Below, piece by piece: positions 45,395 through 54,125 of a stretch of DNA of 64,000 nucleotides. The first letter of the stretch is position 1. Every line of letters starts with the position of its first letter. A program made the position numbers and the translations under genes. Below the pieces are notes generated by a model. It worked only from the letters and a program-made list of their open reading frames with translations. It had not been told where the DNA came from and made no database searches. Origin of the DNA: Halioglobus sp. (GTDB taxonomy: Bacteria > Pseudomonadota > Gammaproteobacteria > Pseudomonadales > Halieaceae); assembly GCA_020443425.1 (NCBI GenBank), contig JAGRIE010000002.1, forward strand, positions 1-64,000, in the 5' to 3' direction.

Positions 45395-47368
45395 ATGCTT
45401 GATTCCCTGGTTTGTCGACTTCCGTGTGGGCAACGTTTCACCGTGGGAGGTATTCGGCAGTGCGTTGGCCGACTGCGCCGACCGGTCTGCCTCGGTATTG
45501 GCATGGCAGTACTGGGCCTGCTGGTGTCCTGCTCCAGGCCCGGGCCCTTGTCCACCGGAGACAATGTTGCAGAGGTCCGCGATAGACCCAATATTATCCT
45601 GATCGTGGCGGACGATCTGGGCTGGCGCGATCTCGGCAGTTACGGGAGCACCTTCTACCAGACGCCGCGACTCGATGAACTTGCCGCAAGCGGGGTTCTG
45701 TTCACTCACGCCTACGCCGCCGCACCCACTTGCTCGCCCACGCGGGCCAGCCTTTTGACCGGGCAGTACCCCGTGCGCATCGGCCTGACCGCGCCTCTGG
45801 GGCAGGTCAAGGGTGAGCGCAGGCATGAACAGGTGTATGGAGGGCGGCACTTCATACGTGCTGTAGGACCCAGTTCCACCAATTACCTGGACGAGCGTTA
45901 CTACACTCTGGGCGAGGCCATGAAAGACGCCGGTTACAGTACCGCCTTTCTCGGGAAGTGGCATCTTGGTCACGCCCCCCACATTCCTGAAAACAACGGC
46001 TTTGACCTGGTCGTGGGCGGCCGTTATCACTCTGGCCCACCCGGGAGGGATCGGGAGCGCGCGTATTTCGCACCTTGGGAAGGAGACACTTTTCCCGAGT
46101 CGACCCAGACGCTGGACATGCATGTGGATGACTATCTGGCGCAGCGCGCTGCTGACTTCATCGCCGGGCACCGGGATGAGCCGTTCTTCCTCTGTTTCTG
46201 GCCATACAGTGTGCACAGCCCGTTTCAATCGAAGCCGGAACTGATCGAGAAATGGCAAAAGCGCATAGACCCGGCAAACCCGCAGCACAATCCCGTTATG
46301 GCGGCAATGATAGAGGTGCTGGACACCAGTGTGGGGCGCGTACTGGATGCCGTGAAAGAGAATGGTCTGGACGAGGACACGATCATTATCTTCACCTCCG
46401 ATAACGGCGGTAATATGTACAATCAGGTGTACGGGACCACCGCTACCAACAATGCACCACTGCGCTCAGGTAAGGGCGCCAACCTTGATGGTGGTGTGCG
46501 GGTTCCGCTGCTGGTCCGCTGGCCGGGCGTTTCCCGCGCAGGTACAGTCAGCGACGTGGCGGTAACGTCTCCGGACCACTACCCGACGATACTGGAAATG
46601 TCCGGCCTGCCGCTGCGCCCCGGGGACCACAGGGATGGAATGAGTTATGTGCCCGAGCTGCGAGGCCAGCCCTTTGAGCGCGGGCTGGTTGTGAGTGCAA
46701 ACCCGCAATCCGTGCTGCACACCGGCGACCTGAACAACTCGTCTATCCGCGAGGGCAACTGGAAGCTCATCCGCTACTGGCATGACATGGGCCCGCAGCA
46801 GCATCGCTATGCGCTGTTCGACATTGACGCTGATATCGGGGAATCGAATAACCTGGCAGCCGCCTTCCCGGAGAAGACGAAATACCTGAGCGAACAACTC
46901 GATGAGTACTATAGCGATAACAATATTCTGCGGCCGATGCCCAACAGGCGTTACAACGGGAGGTCGGTGGGATTGTGGGCCAGTGAGGGGGCCGGTTCCA
47001 TCAGTAACAGGCATGGCGCACTGGTGCTGGAGTCGACCGAGCCGGGCCTGATCGCCACGACCTATTTCGTTCCCGAGGCGTTGCCCCAGGCGCTATTCGA
47101 GTTCGAGGTGCGGGGGCGTGGGGCTGACAGCATGAAGGTCGACTGGCTGACCGGTGGTGTGCCAAGGCGCCGGGGTCTGGTTGCCAGCCCTGGTACAGAA
47201 GTCGCGATCACCGGCGAGTGGACGCGCCATCAGATCGTGATTGAGCCGGAACACCGGTTGAAGGGACTGCGGATAATGCCCGACGGACGCGATTACAAAA
47301 TTGAAATCCGCGCAGCGCGTGTCCTCTCATCGGACGGTACGGAGATGATGAGGTATGACGTTGAGTAG
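45395..47368 (+). CDS. type I sulfatase, probable lipoprotein
   Basis: A 657-residue arylsulfatase-type enzyme. The N-terminus carries a basic region and the hydrophobic stretch GIGMAVLGLLVSC, with the lipobox Cys at about residue 46, so it is probably surface or periplasmic. The sulfatase core starts NIILIVADDLGW (metal-binding Asp pair). It has the formylglycine motif CSPTRAS (Cys113) and the GKWHLGH, TSDNGG and HYPTILEMSG blocks. A C-terminal region of about 130 residues after WASEGAG looks like an added beta-sandwich domain. Cys113 must be oxidised to formylglycine; no anaerobic or aerobic maturase gene is nearby. Start choice is uncertain (TTG 45323 or ATG 45395). Confidence 0.85.
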   Translation: MLDSLVCRLPCGQRFTVGGIRQCVGRLRRPVCLGIGMAVLGLLVSCSRPGPLSTGDNVAEVRDRPNIILIVADDLGWRDLGSYGSTFYQTPRLDELAASGVLFTHAYAAAPTCSPTRASLLTGQYPVRIGLTAPLGQVKGERRHEQVYGGRHFIRAVGPSSTNYLDERYYTLGEAMKDAGYSTAFLGKWHLGHAPHIPENNGFDLVVGGRYHSGPPGRDRERAYFAPWEGDTFPESTQTLDMHVDDYLAQRAADFIAGHRDEPFFLCFWPYSVHSPFQSKPELIEKWQKRIDPANPQHNPVMAAMIEVLDTSVGRVLDAVKENGLDEDTIIIFTSDNGGNMYNQVYGTTATNNAPLRSGKGANLDGGVRVPLLVRWPGVSRAGTVSDVAVTSPDHYPTILEMSGLPLRPGDHRDGMSYVPELRGQPFERGLVVSANPQSVLHTGDLNNSSIREGNWKLIRYWHDMGPQQHRYALFDIDADIGESNNLAAAFPEKTKYLSEQLDEYYSDNNILRPMPNRRYNGRSVGLWASEGAGSISNRHGALVLESTEPGLIATTYFVPEALPQALFEFEVRGRGADSMKVDWLTGGVPRRRGLVASPGTEVAITGEWTRHQIVIEPEHRLKGLRIMPDGRDYKIEIRAARVLSSDGTEMMRYDVE

Positions 47369-47803
47369 CGACGAGTGTGACTTTCGTCAGCACAGCAGAT
47401 GCGGCTCGGTTTATGGCTTCTGTGCCTTGATTGTAGTAGGGGCTGAGCTGGACAAATAATGCGCTGAATCACCGCATCACGCAGAAGAATCTGGCCGTGT
47501 GGTGTGATGCATATATTGGAGTGACCGTGTGCACCGTCATGCTGATAGCCATTGGAGATGACGTCTATCGTGATGCTGAGTAGCTATGCTGGGGAAGTAA
47601 TTCCTACCTACTGGTTTGTGCGAACATCCTGCGCTCGGTCGGCATTATCAGGGAATTGGAAATCGAGGTTACCCACCATTTTGGGGATGACTCTGGGCTC
47701 ACTAACACGGGTGCAACAGGGCTGTAACGAGCCCTTTGGCCTTGCGTGCGACCGTGCCGATTGTCCATTGGGGCTCTGAGCAGGTGGCCCTGATTGCAGC
47801 TCT
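47369..47803. other. 435-base intergenic region without a convincing gene
   Basis: The gap lies between the sulfatase and the convergent acyltransferase. A 75-codon plus-strand frame at 47552-47779 has no recognisable domain or RBS and is probably chance. A hairpin AGGGCT/AGCCCT with a 6-base loop (47718-47735), followed by TT and then G, may be a weak terminator. Base composition is mixed and the sequence looks like decayed DNA, but no homology could be recognised by eye. Confidence 0.4.
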
Positions 47804-48952
47804 TTACTTCGGTCTACTCTCGGTCTTCACAGGGAACCACCTGCGCTGGAGCATTCGGCCGCAACTGATTGAGGGCTTCTCCACCAGGTAATACACGCAT
47901 GCAGACATGCCGATGGTCAGTATGAGGCTTAATACCAGCGTTATACCCAAGTGTAGGTCAGCATACTCCGGAAAATGATTTCTGATTGTCGTTGTCATTA
48001 ATCGTGCTGCGAGTGGGTGTAGCAGATATATTGAATAGCTGATTGCCCCCAACCATACAATAAAGGGGCGGTTTACTCTGATATAGAGAGCGCCTAGCAA
48101 AAATATTGAAATGCCCAGGATATAACCCAACATGCCGCGAAAATGCTCAAGGTTTCCACCTCTCATTATTGATTGTTTTATCGAGATAAGCGGGAGTATA
48201 AGAATCAGCAGAAGCCCGGCTCCAACCAGGAGCAGATGAGGTATGCGGACACGCCCAAGGGTGACCATCCCTCGGCGGTCATCATACCAGACCCGGAAAA
48301 GACCACCCCAAAACATAATCGCAATATGCCACGGCATACGACGCCAATCCTTGCTAAAAATCTCTCCGATCTGCTGTCTTATTTCAGGCTCACTATTGAG
48401 AAAGAACTGTAGGCACATCAGAGCCGCACAGGCTCCGAAGATAGCCAGAGGTTTGTGGAGGCCGCCGACCAAAAACATAGCGAGGCAAAGAAAGTAAAAT
48501 ACAAGCTCCACCTCCAGAGTCCAGTACAGGCCCTGCAATGGCTTGACATCGAACAAGGAGTAGAGCATCGGCAGGTTTCCTAACACCTGATCGACATTTA
48601 TTTTCTTACCTTGCAGGACAAACATGATCAAAACTGCGCCTATCATTGAAGTCCAGAACGCAGGATACAATCGGAAAAAGCGGCTAATGATGAACTTCCC
48701 GGAACCGTCTACTCTTCCCCCTTTCAAGCTCGGACAGATTACAAAGCCGCTTATAGCGAAGAATGCGATTACTCCAATCCGGCCGAAATTAAAATCGTGG
48801 GCAAAATCGTATACCGCCAAACCGTTGACATCTGGCGGTTGAATGGATTTGAAAATAGCTGTGGTGTGAACCCAGGCGACCAATAAGGCAGCAAAGCCGC
48901 GAATCGAGTCAATGTGGCCCATCCGATTCTGATGTAGTTTAGGTACAGTCAA
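47804..48952 (-). CDS. acyltransferase 3 family membrane protein
   Basis: A 382-residue integral membrane O-acyltransferase (OafA/NodX-like) with about ten hydrophobic helices. It starts with the family motif MGHIDSIRGFAALLVAWVH, containing the conserved Arg and His. FFAISGFVI, ISRFFRLYPAFW and the ISYSIYLLHPLA segment follow. Such proteins acylate sugars of lipopolysaccharide or exopolysaccharide. The TTG at 48952 is the first start; the ATG at 48922, directly before the conserved motif, is equally possible. Its codon usage and base composition are less GC-rich than the window average. Confidence 0.85.
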   Translation of the reverse strand: MTVPKLHQNRMGHIDSIRGFAALLVAWVHTTAIFKSIQPPDVNGLAVYDFAHDFNFGRIGVIAFFAISGFVICPSLKGGRVDGSGKFIISRFFRLYPAFWTSMIGAVLIMFVLQGKKINVDQVLGNLPMLYSLFDVKPLQGLYWTLEVELVFYFLCLAMFLVGGLHKPLAIFGACAALMCLQFFLNSEPEIRQQIGEIFSKDWRRMPWHIAIMFWGGLFRVWYDDRRGMVTLGRVRIPHLLLVGAGLLLILILPLISIKQSIMRGGNLEHFRGMLGYILGISIFLLGALYIRVNRPFIVWLGAISYSIYLLHPLAARLMTTTIRNHFPEYADLHLGITLVLSLILTIGMSACVYYLVEKPSISCGRMLQRRWFPVKTESRPK

Positions 48953-49029
48953 AGCTAGCGCTCCCGGGAGCCTATTAAAGTATTGTTATGCAGCGAGTAA
49001 GGCGCGTTTGGCCGGAGGCTCTTCACGAA

Positions 49030-50163
49030 TCAAACACTGGCGTCTGCGTGGTCGTCAACCGGCGGAAGGTTCGAAAGCTCACTATCCAATCGCTCCCTGG
49101 TATACAGTGATATCTGCTCTCTGATCTCGTAAGCGGACTTATCTTTCAAATCCAGCTGCGCGAGGAAATCGTTGATGCGTATCAACAGGTGCAAATCGAG
49201 TTTGCGGCTGAGATCAAGGAGGTATGACAGTTGCTGTTCGGTCCATTCGGCTTCGCGCCGATGAGTGAAAGGAGCGGGTGGCAAAAAGTCATCACCCAGT
49301 ATCGCAGCCATGGCCTTTCTCGCCTTCAGTACGCCCGGCTTGATGATGGCGACTTCTTTCTGTGTGAACTGGAATTTTTCCCCTTCAATCTTTGTCAGCG
49401 GCAGGAAATCAAACTTCCTGCGGAGCCGGTTGTTGCGCTTGAAGCTTATTCGCTCCGGTGCAACGCTGTTGATGAAGCTCAGCAGGCGTACGGACTGGTC
49501 CGACATGCTTTCATTCACCCTGACCACTTCGTCGGCCGGAATCTCGATATCAAGCAGTTGGAAGAAGAAGCCGATCGGCCCTGCCGGGTGTTCGCAGGCC
49601 TTCTCAAAGCTGTAAAACTCTGCATCAGTTCCCAGCACATCAATGATCGCCGAAATTCTCTCGATATCCTTGTTGGAGCGGCCCGAGGCGAGAGTCTTTT
49701 CCAGCGAGTCGTGCCTGGCCCTTTGTTGCGCCACTGAAACAATACTGTTGAACGGCTCCCGGATGTAACTGATAGCTCTCAGATTGAACCCATGCGCTGT
49801 GAAGTCGTCCCGCAGGCGCGCCAGCCCGGCAGGTGACAGTGTTGAAATGAACTCATCTGAGAAAATCAGCTTTGGCTTCGACCACAGTTCGCGTTCAAAA
49901 AGCGCGTCGATCTCGCTGTTTGCGAAGTCCGGGTCCAGGCCATTCTGATATCGGTAGTGCTGGAATTTCTCGGGTTCGTCACAATAGCGGCCATGTAATG
50001 GCACTGAGCGGTTGTAAAAGCGCACATCGTTAATCTGGATGTCCGGGTAATGGTATCCCTGCTCTTCGAGTCGGGCCCGGTTCTTCGCCAAACTGTGCTG
50101 AACTGAAGAAGACCCTGTTTTGTGAAATCCTGTATGGATTATTGCAATTTTTTCAGTCTTCAT
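49030..50163 (-). CDS. sulfotransferase-like protein
   Basis: A 377-residue protein whose N-terminus HTGFHKTGSSSVQHSLAKNR matches the 5'-phosphosulfate-binding loop of PAPS-dependent sulfotransferases. AISYIREPFNSIVS corresponds to the 3'-phosphate-binding region with conserved Arg and Ser. The remainder is not recognisable in detail. It may sulfate a glycan, but other P-loop-like roles are possible. The neighbouring acyltransferases and sulfatase make cell-surface glycan modification a plausible context. Confidence 0.72.
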   Translation of the reverse strand: MKTEKIAIIHTGFHKTGSSSVQHSLAKNRARLEEQGYHYPDIQINDVRFYNRSVPLHGRYCDEPEKFQHYRYQNGLDPDFANSEIDALFERELWSKPKLIFSDEFISTLSPAGLARLRDDFTAHGFNLRAISYIREPFNSIVSVAQQRARHDSLEKTLASGRSNKDIERISAIIDVLGTDAEFYSFEKACEHPAGPIGFFFQLLDIEIPADEVVRVNESMSDQSVRLLSFINSVAPERISFKRNNRLRRKFDFLPLTKIEGEKFQFTQKEVAIIKPGVLKARKAMAAILGDDFLPPAPFTHRREAEWTEQQLSYLLDLSRKLDLHLLIRINDFLAQLDLKDKSAYEIREQISLYTRERLDSELSNLPPVDDHADASV

Positions 50164-50236
50164 CGTGATCCAGCCTTGGAAAAACCCCGTTTATGGCCTT
50201 GATGAAAGCACCATCAAAACCGGAGATAACCATAAA

Positions 50237-50745
50237 GGTTACCTAAAAAACATGAAGAACACTACATAATCGAGCCGAGGGCGGTGTAAGGCCCCGGTAG
50301 AGCTTGCAACAGCGCTTCCACGCCAGGGCGGTCTCGATACTCCGGGCCGGGGCTACACTTTGTGCCCATCAGCCGTTTATGCGCCTGACAGCGCTGTGAT
50401 ATATCCCCGGTTACGTTATTGGCGCTTTTTTCATTCGCGAGATCTGTCAATCACAACCGGCTTCCTTGACTCTTCAGGGACTACCGGAGACCCTGGGTCA
50501 ATCAACAGACCGACCCTTAACACCCATGCTGAATTTGGGTTCAGCATCAATTCCAAGGATGGACTAAACCAGAAAGCCATACTTGAACTTGCGGAATCTG
50601 TGCCACTAAAGGTGGGGCGATCAGCATCAACAGCAAACTGGTGAGCAAGGCGTCTGCCGGTAAGCTGGCTGAACTGGGCAGTAAAAGCGGCACTGTATGA
50701 TCAAGATATACCGGCCGCTAAAGACTGAGTCCGTCCTGGTGCGGT
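50237..50745 (+). repeat. direct repeat unit, copy 1 (degenerate), about 0.5 kb
   Basis: This segment aligns along its length with 52936-53447, in the same orientation. Shared blocks include ATCGAGCCGAGGGCGGTG, CTTTGTGCCCATCAG, GCGCTGTGATATAT, GGGGCGATCAGCATCA and TCTGCCGGTAAGCTGGCTGA, spread over roughly 500 bases with many substitutions and a few indels. It includes the promoter-like region and the small gene of the unit. Copies 1 and 2 flank the acyltransferase/SGNH gene. No terminal inverted repeats or target-site duplication were recognised. Confidence 0.85.
50495..50700 (+). pseudogene. decayed copy of the 79-residue small gene
   Basis: Compared with the intact gene at 53186-53425, the ATG is replaced by GGG at 50495-50497. 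One base is lost in the segment corresponding to GCGGAGATCTG (here GCGGAATCTG, near 50600). This shifts the frame and causes a stop at 50642-50644; in the restored frame another stop appears at 50698-50700. Substitutions are otherwise moderate, so the copy was coding until fairly recently. Confidence 0.82.
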
Positions 50746-50772
50746 ATGCCTTTGGCTAGCACCAGATCAAAG

Positions 50773-52764
50773 CTATTTACTGAATAACTCCGGGTAGTCA
50801 TCGGCAAATCTTGTCATGAACGCCTTGGCACCCGTGAGCGTCCAATGAGTGTCGTCCCAGATCGCCAGTGTGCCATCGTCGGCGAAGAAGTCACAGCTGG
50901 TGTCACTGCACTGGTAACGGCGTTTGGATACAACGAGGACATTATGGAGTGCCGGATCGTCAGTAAATTCTGCTTTAATAGCATCCAGCAAGAATTCGTC
51001 AGTATCAATAGCGGCCGCTTCAGCATTGATTTCTTCAGGTAGAGTGCCGTTTGCAAATCGGTTGATGACCTGGTTATGGAATGCGCCAAACTGCACAGCG
51101 CGGTCCATAACGATGAGCTGCATAGCCTTGTTTTTTGATGTTGTCTGGGCCAGTTTGACGAAATTATCCAAGGATTCAACTGTTTCCGGCGAAAGCATTG
51201 CTGAATAGATGATAATGTCGGCAAGCCGGGATTTCATCGATTCCCGATACGCTTTGATCTGTTTGTCACATTCGCGCGCTGCTATTTCTTGTGTCTCGTT
51301 ATCAGGTTCACCGCCGAAGCTGATGTATTGCAGGCAGATGTCGTCCAGCACTTGCATACGAACCTCATAGCCCTTCTCTGCCAGCGTCATGTACAGGCCG
51401 TTACTGACATCGCGGGCATGACTGTCGCCGACGACCAGTATCCGTTTCCTGTTGACTCTGAACGCGCGGCCCTTCACAAATTCACGTTGAAAATCAATTG
51501 TCTCTGCCCGCAGCCTGTCGAGGTCAAACAGCTCCTCCACCTCTGCCGCATTGCTGTAGCGCCAGTACCAACCGCCGTTTGCCCAGGAATGGGCAGAGGT
51601 ATATGCCAGCACGAGACTTAACAAAGCACAGGTCAGCGCAAATCGAGTGGATGACAGTGTGGCGTCGGGCCCGGGTTTTGCAAAACGGAACGGCCTTTCA
51701 ATGAAGCGGTACATCAGTGTGGCTACAACAAACGCAAAGACCGTAAGGCCCGCTATCTCGATTGACGATAACTCGACGGATCCGGACGCATAAGTGAAAA
51801 AGACGAAGATTGGCCAGTGACATAGGTACAGGGAGTAACTGATAAGACCGGTAAACACCATGGGCCGAGTGCGCAGCACGGCCCCGAGTATACGTGATGA
51901 GCCTCCGAACAACGCCAGGCTGGTGCCCACACAGGGAATCAATGCATTGGTGCCTGGGAATGGCGTTTCCTTGGTGAACGTGATCGTCGCATAGCCGATA
52001 AGAAGCAGGCCGATCAATAACGCCACTTCTCGCAGCCAGCCCTCCAGCCAGCCGGGGAGCTGCTTTCCCGTGACCCATACCATGAGGGCGCCCAGACAGA
52101 ATTCCACAATACGGGAGGGCAGCAGGAAAAATGCAGCGGAGGGATCGACCCTCAGGCACCATTCGGCAAAGACCCAGCTGGCAATGCCCAGCAACACGAA
52201 GACCATAGGTGTCACAATACGGCTGAACGGCAGCTTGGTCAGCAGTATCAGAGACAGCGGCCAGATAAGGTAGAACTGTTCCTCAACACTCAGTGACCAC
52301 AAGTGTAATAGCGGTTTTACCGCTGAATCTGCGTCAAAATACCCGCTTTCGCTCCAGAAGAAAAAGTTCGAAATTGATAACAGTCCATGAAGTGTCGAGC
52401 CACCCAGGCGCTCGAGTTGCGTCGGGGAAAACAGCAAAGCTCCGAGCAGAAAGCTGGCCAAAATCGTGAACAGCATGGCGGGCAACAGGCGCCGTACTCT
52501 ACGCAAATAGAAGTTGCCGAACCTGAAGGTGCTGGCATCTGCGGCGTCCAGAATCAGGCGGGTAATCAGAAAACCACTGATTACAAAGAAGACATCGACG
52601 CCGACGAAGCCGCCGCTGAAAGTTTTTACGCCGTAGTGGTAGAGAATAACGCTGAGAACGGCTATTGCACGCAGCCCATCGATGTCTGAGCGGTATTTAG
52701 CGGCATTGGCAGGGGGAATTGTTATTGATTTCACTATCGCGTCCGATAAAAGCTGTGCGGACAC
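50773..52764 (-). CDS. acyltransferase 3 - SGNH hydrolase fusion (OafA-like O-acetylase)
   Basis: A 663-residue protein. Residues about 25-380 form the ten-helix acyltransferase-3 membrane domain (YRSDIDGLRAIAVLSVILYH, GFVGVDVFFVISGFLIT, LWSLSVEEQFYLIWP, LISYSLYLCHWPIFVF). An extra helix leads to a C-terminal SGNH domain with block I GDSHARD (Ser448) and block V DDTHW (His640). In OafA-type enzymes the membrane part brings the acyl group across and the SGNH part transfers it to a surface sugar. The start is a GTG without a good RBS; GTG 52734 is an alternative. The gene is bracketed by the two copies of the direct repeat. Confidence 0.92.
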   Translation of the reverse strand: MSAQLLSDAIVKSITIPPANAAKYRSDIDGLRAIAVLSVILYHYGVKTFSGGFVGVDVFFVISGFLITRLILDAADASTFRFGNFYLRRVRRLLPAMLFTILASFLLGALLFSPTQLERLGGSTLHGLLSISNFFFWSESGYFDADSAVKPLLHLWSLSVEEQFYLIWPLSLILLTKLPFSRIVTPMVFVLLGIASWVFAEWCLRVDPSAAFFLLPSRIVEFCLGALMVWVTGKQLPGWLEGWLREVALLIGLLLIGYATITFTKETPFPGTNALIPCVGTSLALFGGSSRILGAVLRTRPMVFTGLISYSLYLCHWPIFVFFTYASGSVELSSIEIAGLTVFAFVVATLMYRFIERPFRFAKPGPDATLSSTRFALTCALLSLVLAYTSAHSWANGGWYWRYSNAAEVEELFDLDRLRAETIDFQREFVKGRAFRVNRKRILVVGDSHARDVSNGLYMTLAEKGYEVRMQVLDDICLQYISFGGEPDNETQEIAARECDKQIKAYRESMKSRLADIIIYSAMLSPETVESLDNFVKLAQTTSKNKAMQLIVMDRAVQFGAFHNQVINRFANGTLPEEINAEAAAIDTDEFLLDAIKAEFTDDPALHNVLVVSKRRYQCSDTSCDFFADDGTLAIWDDTHWTLTGAKAFMTRFADDYPELFSK

Positions 52765-53064
52765 AGGCAGTTTACAGTAGGGTTGAAAATCGCTCCAGAT
52801 GATGAAAAATCACCTTAACGGCCAGCGATGGCTCTGAACTCTACCACAAGAAACTATGCCCGAGCCAACCGTCACGCTGGTTTCCAGCCTTCCAAACGGC
52901 ATCAAAGCGCAAGTACAAACAGATCGATCGGGCGAGGTTAGCGAAAGAATATGAGGAGCGTCCCAGCATCGAGCCGAGGGCGGTGCGCGAACGGTGTAAG
53001 CTCCCGCTGGGCTTGCAACACTGCTTCCACGCCGGGCAGGGCCATACTTTGTGCCCATCAGTTG

Positions 53065-53094
53065 TTTATGCGTCCGAAAGCGCTGTGATATATT
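53065..53094 (+). promoter_or_regulatory. candidate extended -10 promoter of the small gene
   Basis: TTTATG (53065-53070), an 18-base spacer and TATATT (53089-53094) preceded by TG one base upstream, an extended -10 element. The same TGATATAT block is conserved in copy 1, which suggests selection on it. It leaves a leader of about 85 bases before the ATG at 53186. Confidence 0.45.
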
Positions 53095-53185
53095 CCCGTT
53101 ATGCTATTGACGCTGTTTTCTATCCGCAGGACCTGTCAAGATCATAACCCGCTTCCACGACATTCAATTGACAACCGGAGATTCT

Positions 53186-53425
53186 ATGCCAATCAACAGA
53201 CCGACTCTTAAAACACTTGCTGAAGCTGGCATCAGCATTGATATCAAGGATGGGCTGAACCACAAAGCCATACTGGAGCTTGCGGAGATCTGTGCCTCCA
53301 AAGGTGGGGCGATCAGCATCAGCAGCAAACTGTTGAACAAGGTGTCTGCCGGTAAGCTGGCTGAGCTGGGCAGTAAAAACATCACTGTTGTTTACGATGA
53401 AGAGATGCCGGTCGCAAAAGCCTGA
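53186..53425 (+). CDS. unrecognised 79-residue protein with internal repeat
   Basis: A small soluble protein starting MPINRPTLKTLAEAG. I do not recognise a family. Two similar strand-helix modules are visible: ISIDIKDGLNHKAILELAE, then CASKGG, and ISISSKLLNKVSAGKLAELG, then SKNITVVYDE. They share the pattern I-S-I, Lys, Leu-Asn, a helix ending in LAE or LAELG, and Ser-Lys. It has no signal peptide or membrane helix and a single Cys. The ATG has CGGAG about 7 bases upstream, and an in-frame GTG-free extension to 53168 lacks support. The start codon and frame are intact here but destroyed in the upstream copy. It lies beside surface-glycan genes, but no function can be assigned. Confidence 0.7.
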   Translation: MPINRPTLKTLAEAGISIDIKDGLNHKAILELAEICASKGGAISISSKLLNKVSAGKLAELGSKNITVVYDEEMPVAKA

Positions 53426-53542
53426 GGCAGTCCTGCTGCGGTGCTGTAGGCACTGCGGTGGGGTATTGCGTCCGCTATGCTGTGGCGATACTCTCTAGGC
53501 AACATCCGGTAGCTCACGCGACAGTATAAAAAGTAGGCACGT

Positions 53543-54088
53543 ATGGCGTTTGAAATAAAGAAGCAGGCAGCCTTTCTTTCACTGATACTCTCGGCCTCTC
53601 TCGGCCTGGTGGTACAGGCAGCCGTCGCTGCCGATATCAAGGCGGTGACGGTAGACGGGCGGCAGGTGTTGCTGAAAGAGGATCAAACCTGGGAGTTTGT
53701 CGAGGTTGAAGCCGGCGATCCCTCCGTCAGCGCGGTGCTGACAGTCACACGTCTATGGGATATGGAAAAGGCCTGTAAATTGCAGTTCCGCCTGCAGAAT
53801 AACCTCAGTTACAGGATCAGCACATTGGTGCCGCGCCTGACTGTCGTGAACCAGGAGGGCGTGGTGTATGACAGCAAATCAATCGCGTTTGCCTCCATCA
53901 AGCCCACCAACGACAAGTACACCGATGTTCAGTTCGAGCGCATCGGCTGTCATGAAATCTCCCATATCAGGGTGCACGATGCCGCGCGCTGCAGAATGGG
54001 CGATATTGACCAGTGGAATGAGGAAGAGGGTGAGTGCCTCAGCCACATCTATGTCGAGCCCAGTGAACTGATTAATATCTCGAAATAA
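53543..54088 (+). CDS. secreted DUF3157-like protein
   Basis: A 181-residue exported protein. The signal peptide (FLSLILSASLGLVVQAAVAA) is cleaved before DIKAVTVDGRQVLLKEDQTWEFVEVE, which matches the short DGRxVxLxxDxTWE motif of DUF3157 proteins. The C-terminal 110 residues are beta-rich (LTVTRLWDMEKACKLQFRLQNNLSY) with four Cys that may form disulfides. Its function is unknown, and the family match rests mainly on the N-terminal motif. The gene is followed 37 bases later by the LLM oxidoreductase. Confidence 0.65.
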   Translation: MAFEIKKQAAFLSLILSASLGLVVQAAVAADIKAVTVDGRQVLLKEDQTWEFVEVEAGDPSVSAVLTVTRLWDMEKACKLQFRLQNNLSYRISTLVPRLTVVNQEGVVYDSKSIAFASIKPTNDKYTDVQFERIGCHEISHIRVHDAARCRMGDIDQWNEEEGECLSHIYVEPSELINISK

Positions 54089-54125
54089 CCCGCCTCCCCG
54101 GGTATCTGCCAAGAGTACGTCCCCC

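Larger units (their letters stand above)
52936..53447 (+). repeat. direct repeat unit, copy 2 (intact)
   Basis: The second copy of the roughly 0.5-kb unit described at 50237-50745. It contains about 250 bases of conserved non-coding sequence, an extended -10 promoter and an intact 79-codon gene. Similarity fades on the left near GGTTA (52936-52940) and on the right after the GCAGTCCTG segment near 53440. The 171 bases between this unit and the start of the acyltransferase gene hold nothing I can identify. Confidence 0.85.

Noticed and set aside
47552..47779. 75-codon plus-strand frame between sulfatase and acyltransferase
   Set aside because: No ribosome binding site, no domain, unusual composition and no coupling to neighbours; probably chance.
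50237..53447. Integron cassettes or IS-derived repeats as explanation of the duplicated unit
   Set aside because: No attC-like core sites, transposase or terminal inverted repeats could be recognised, so the element type is left open.
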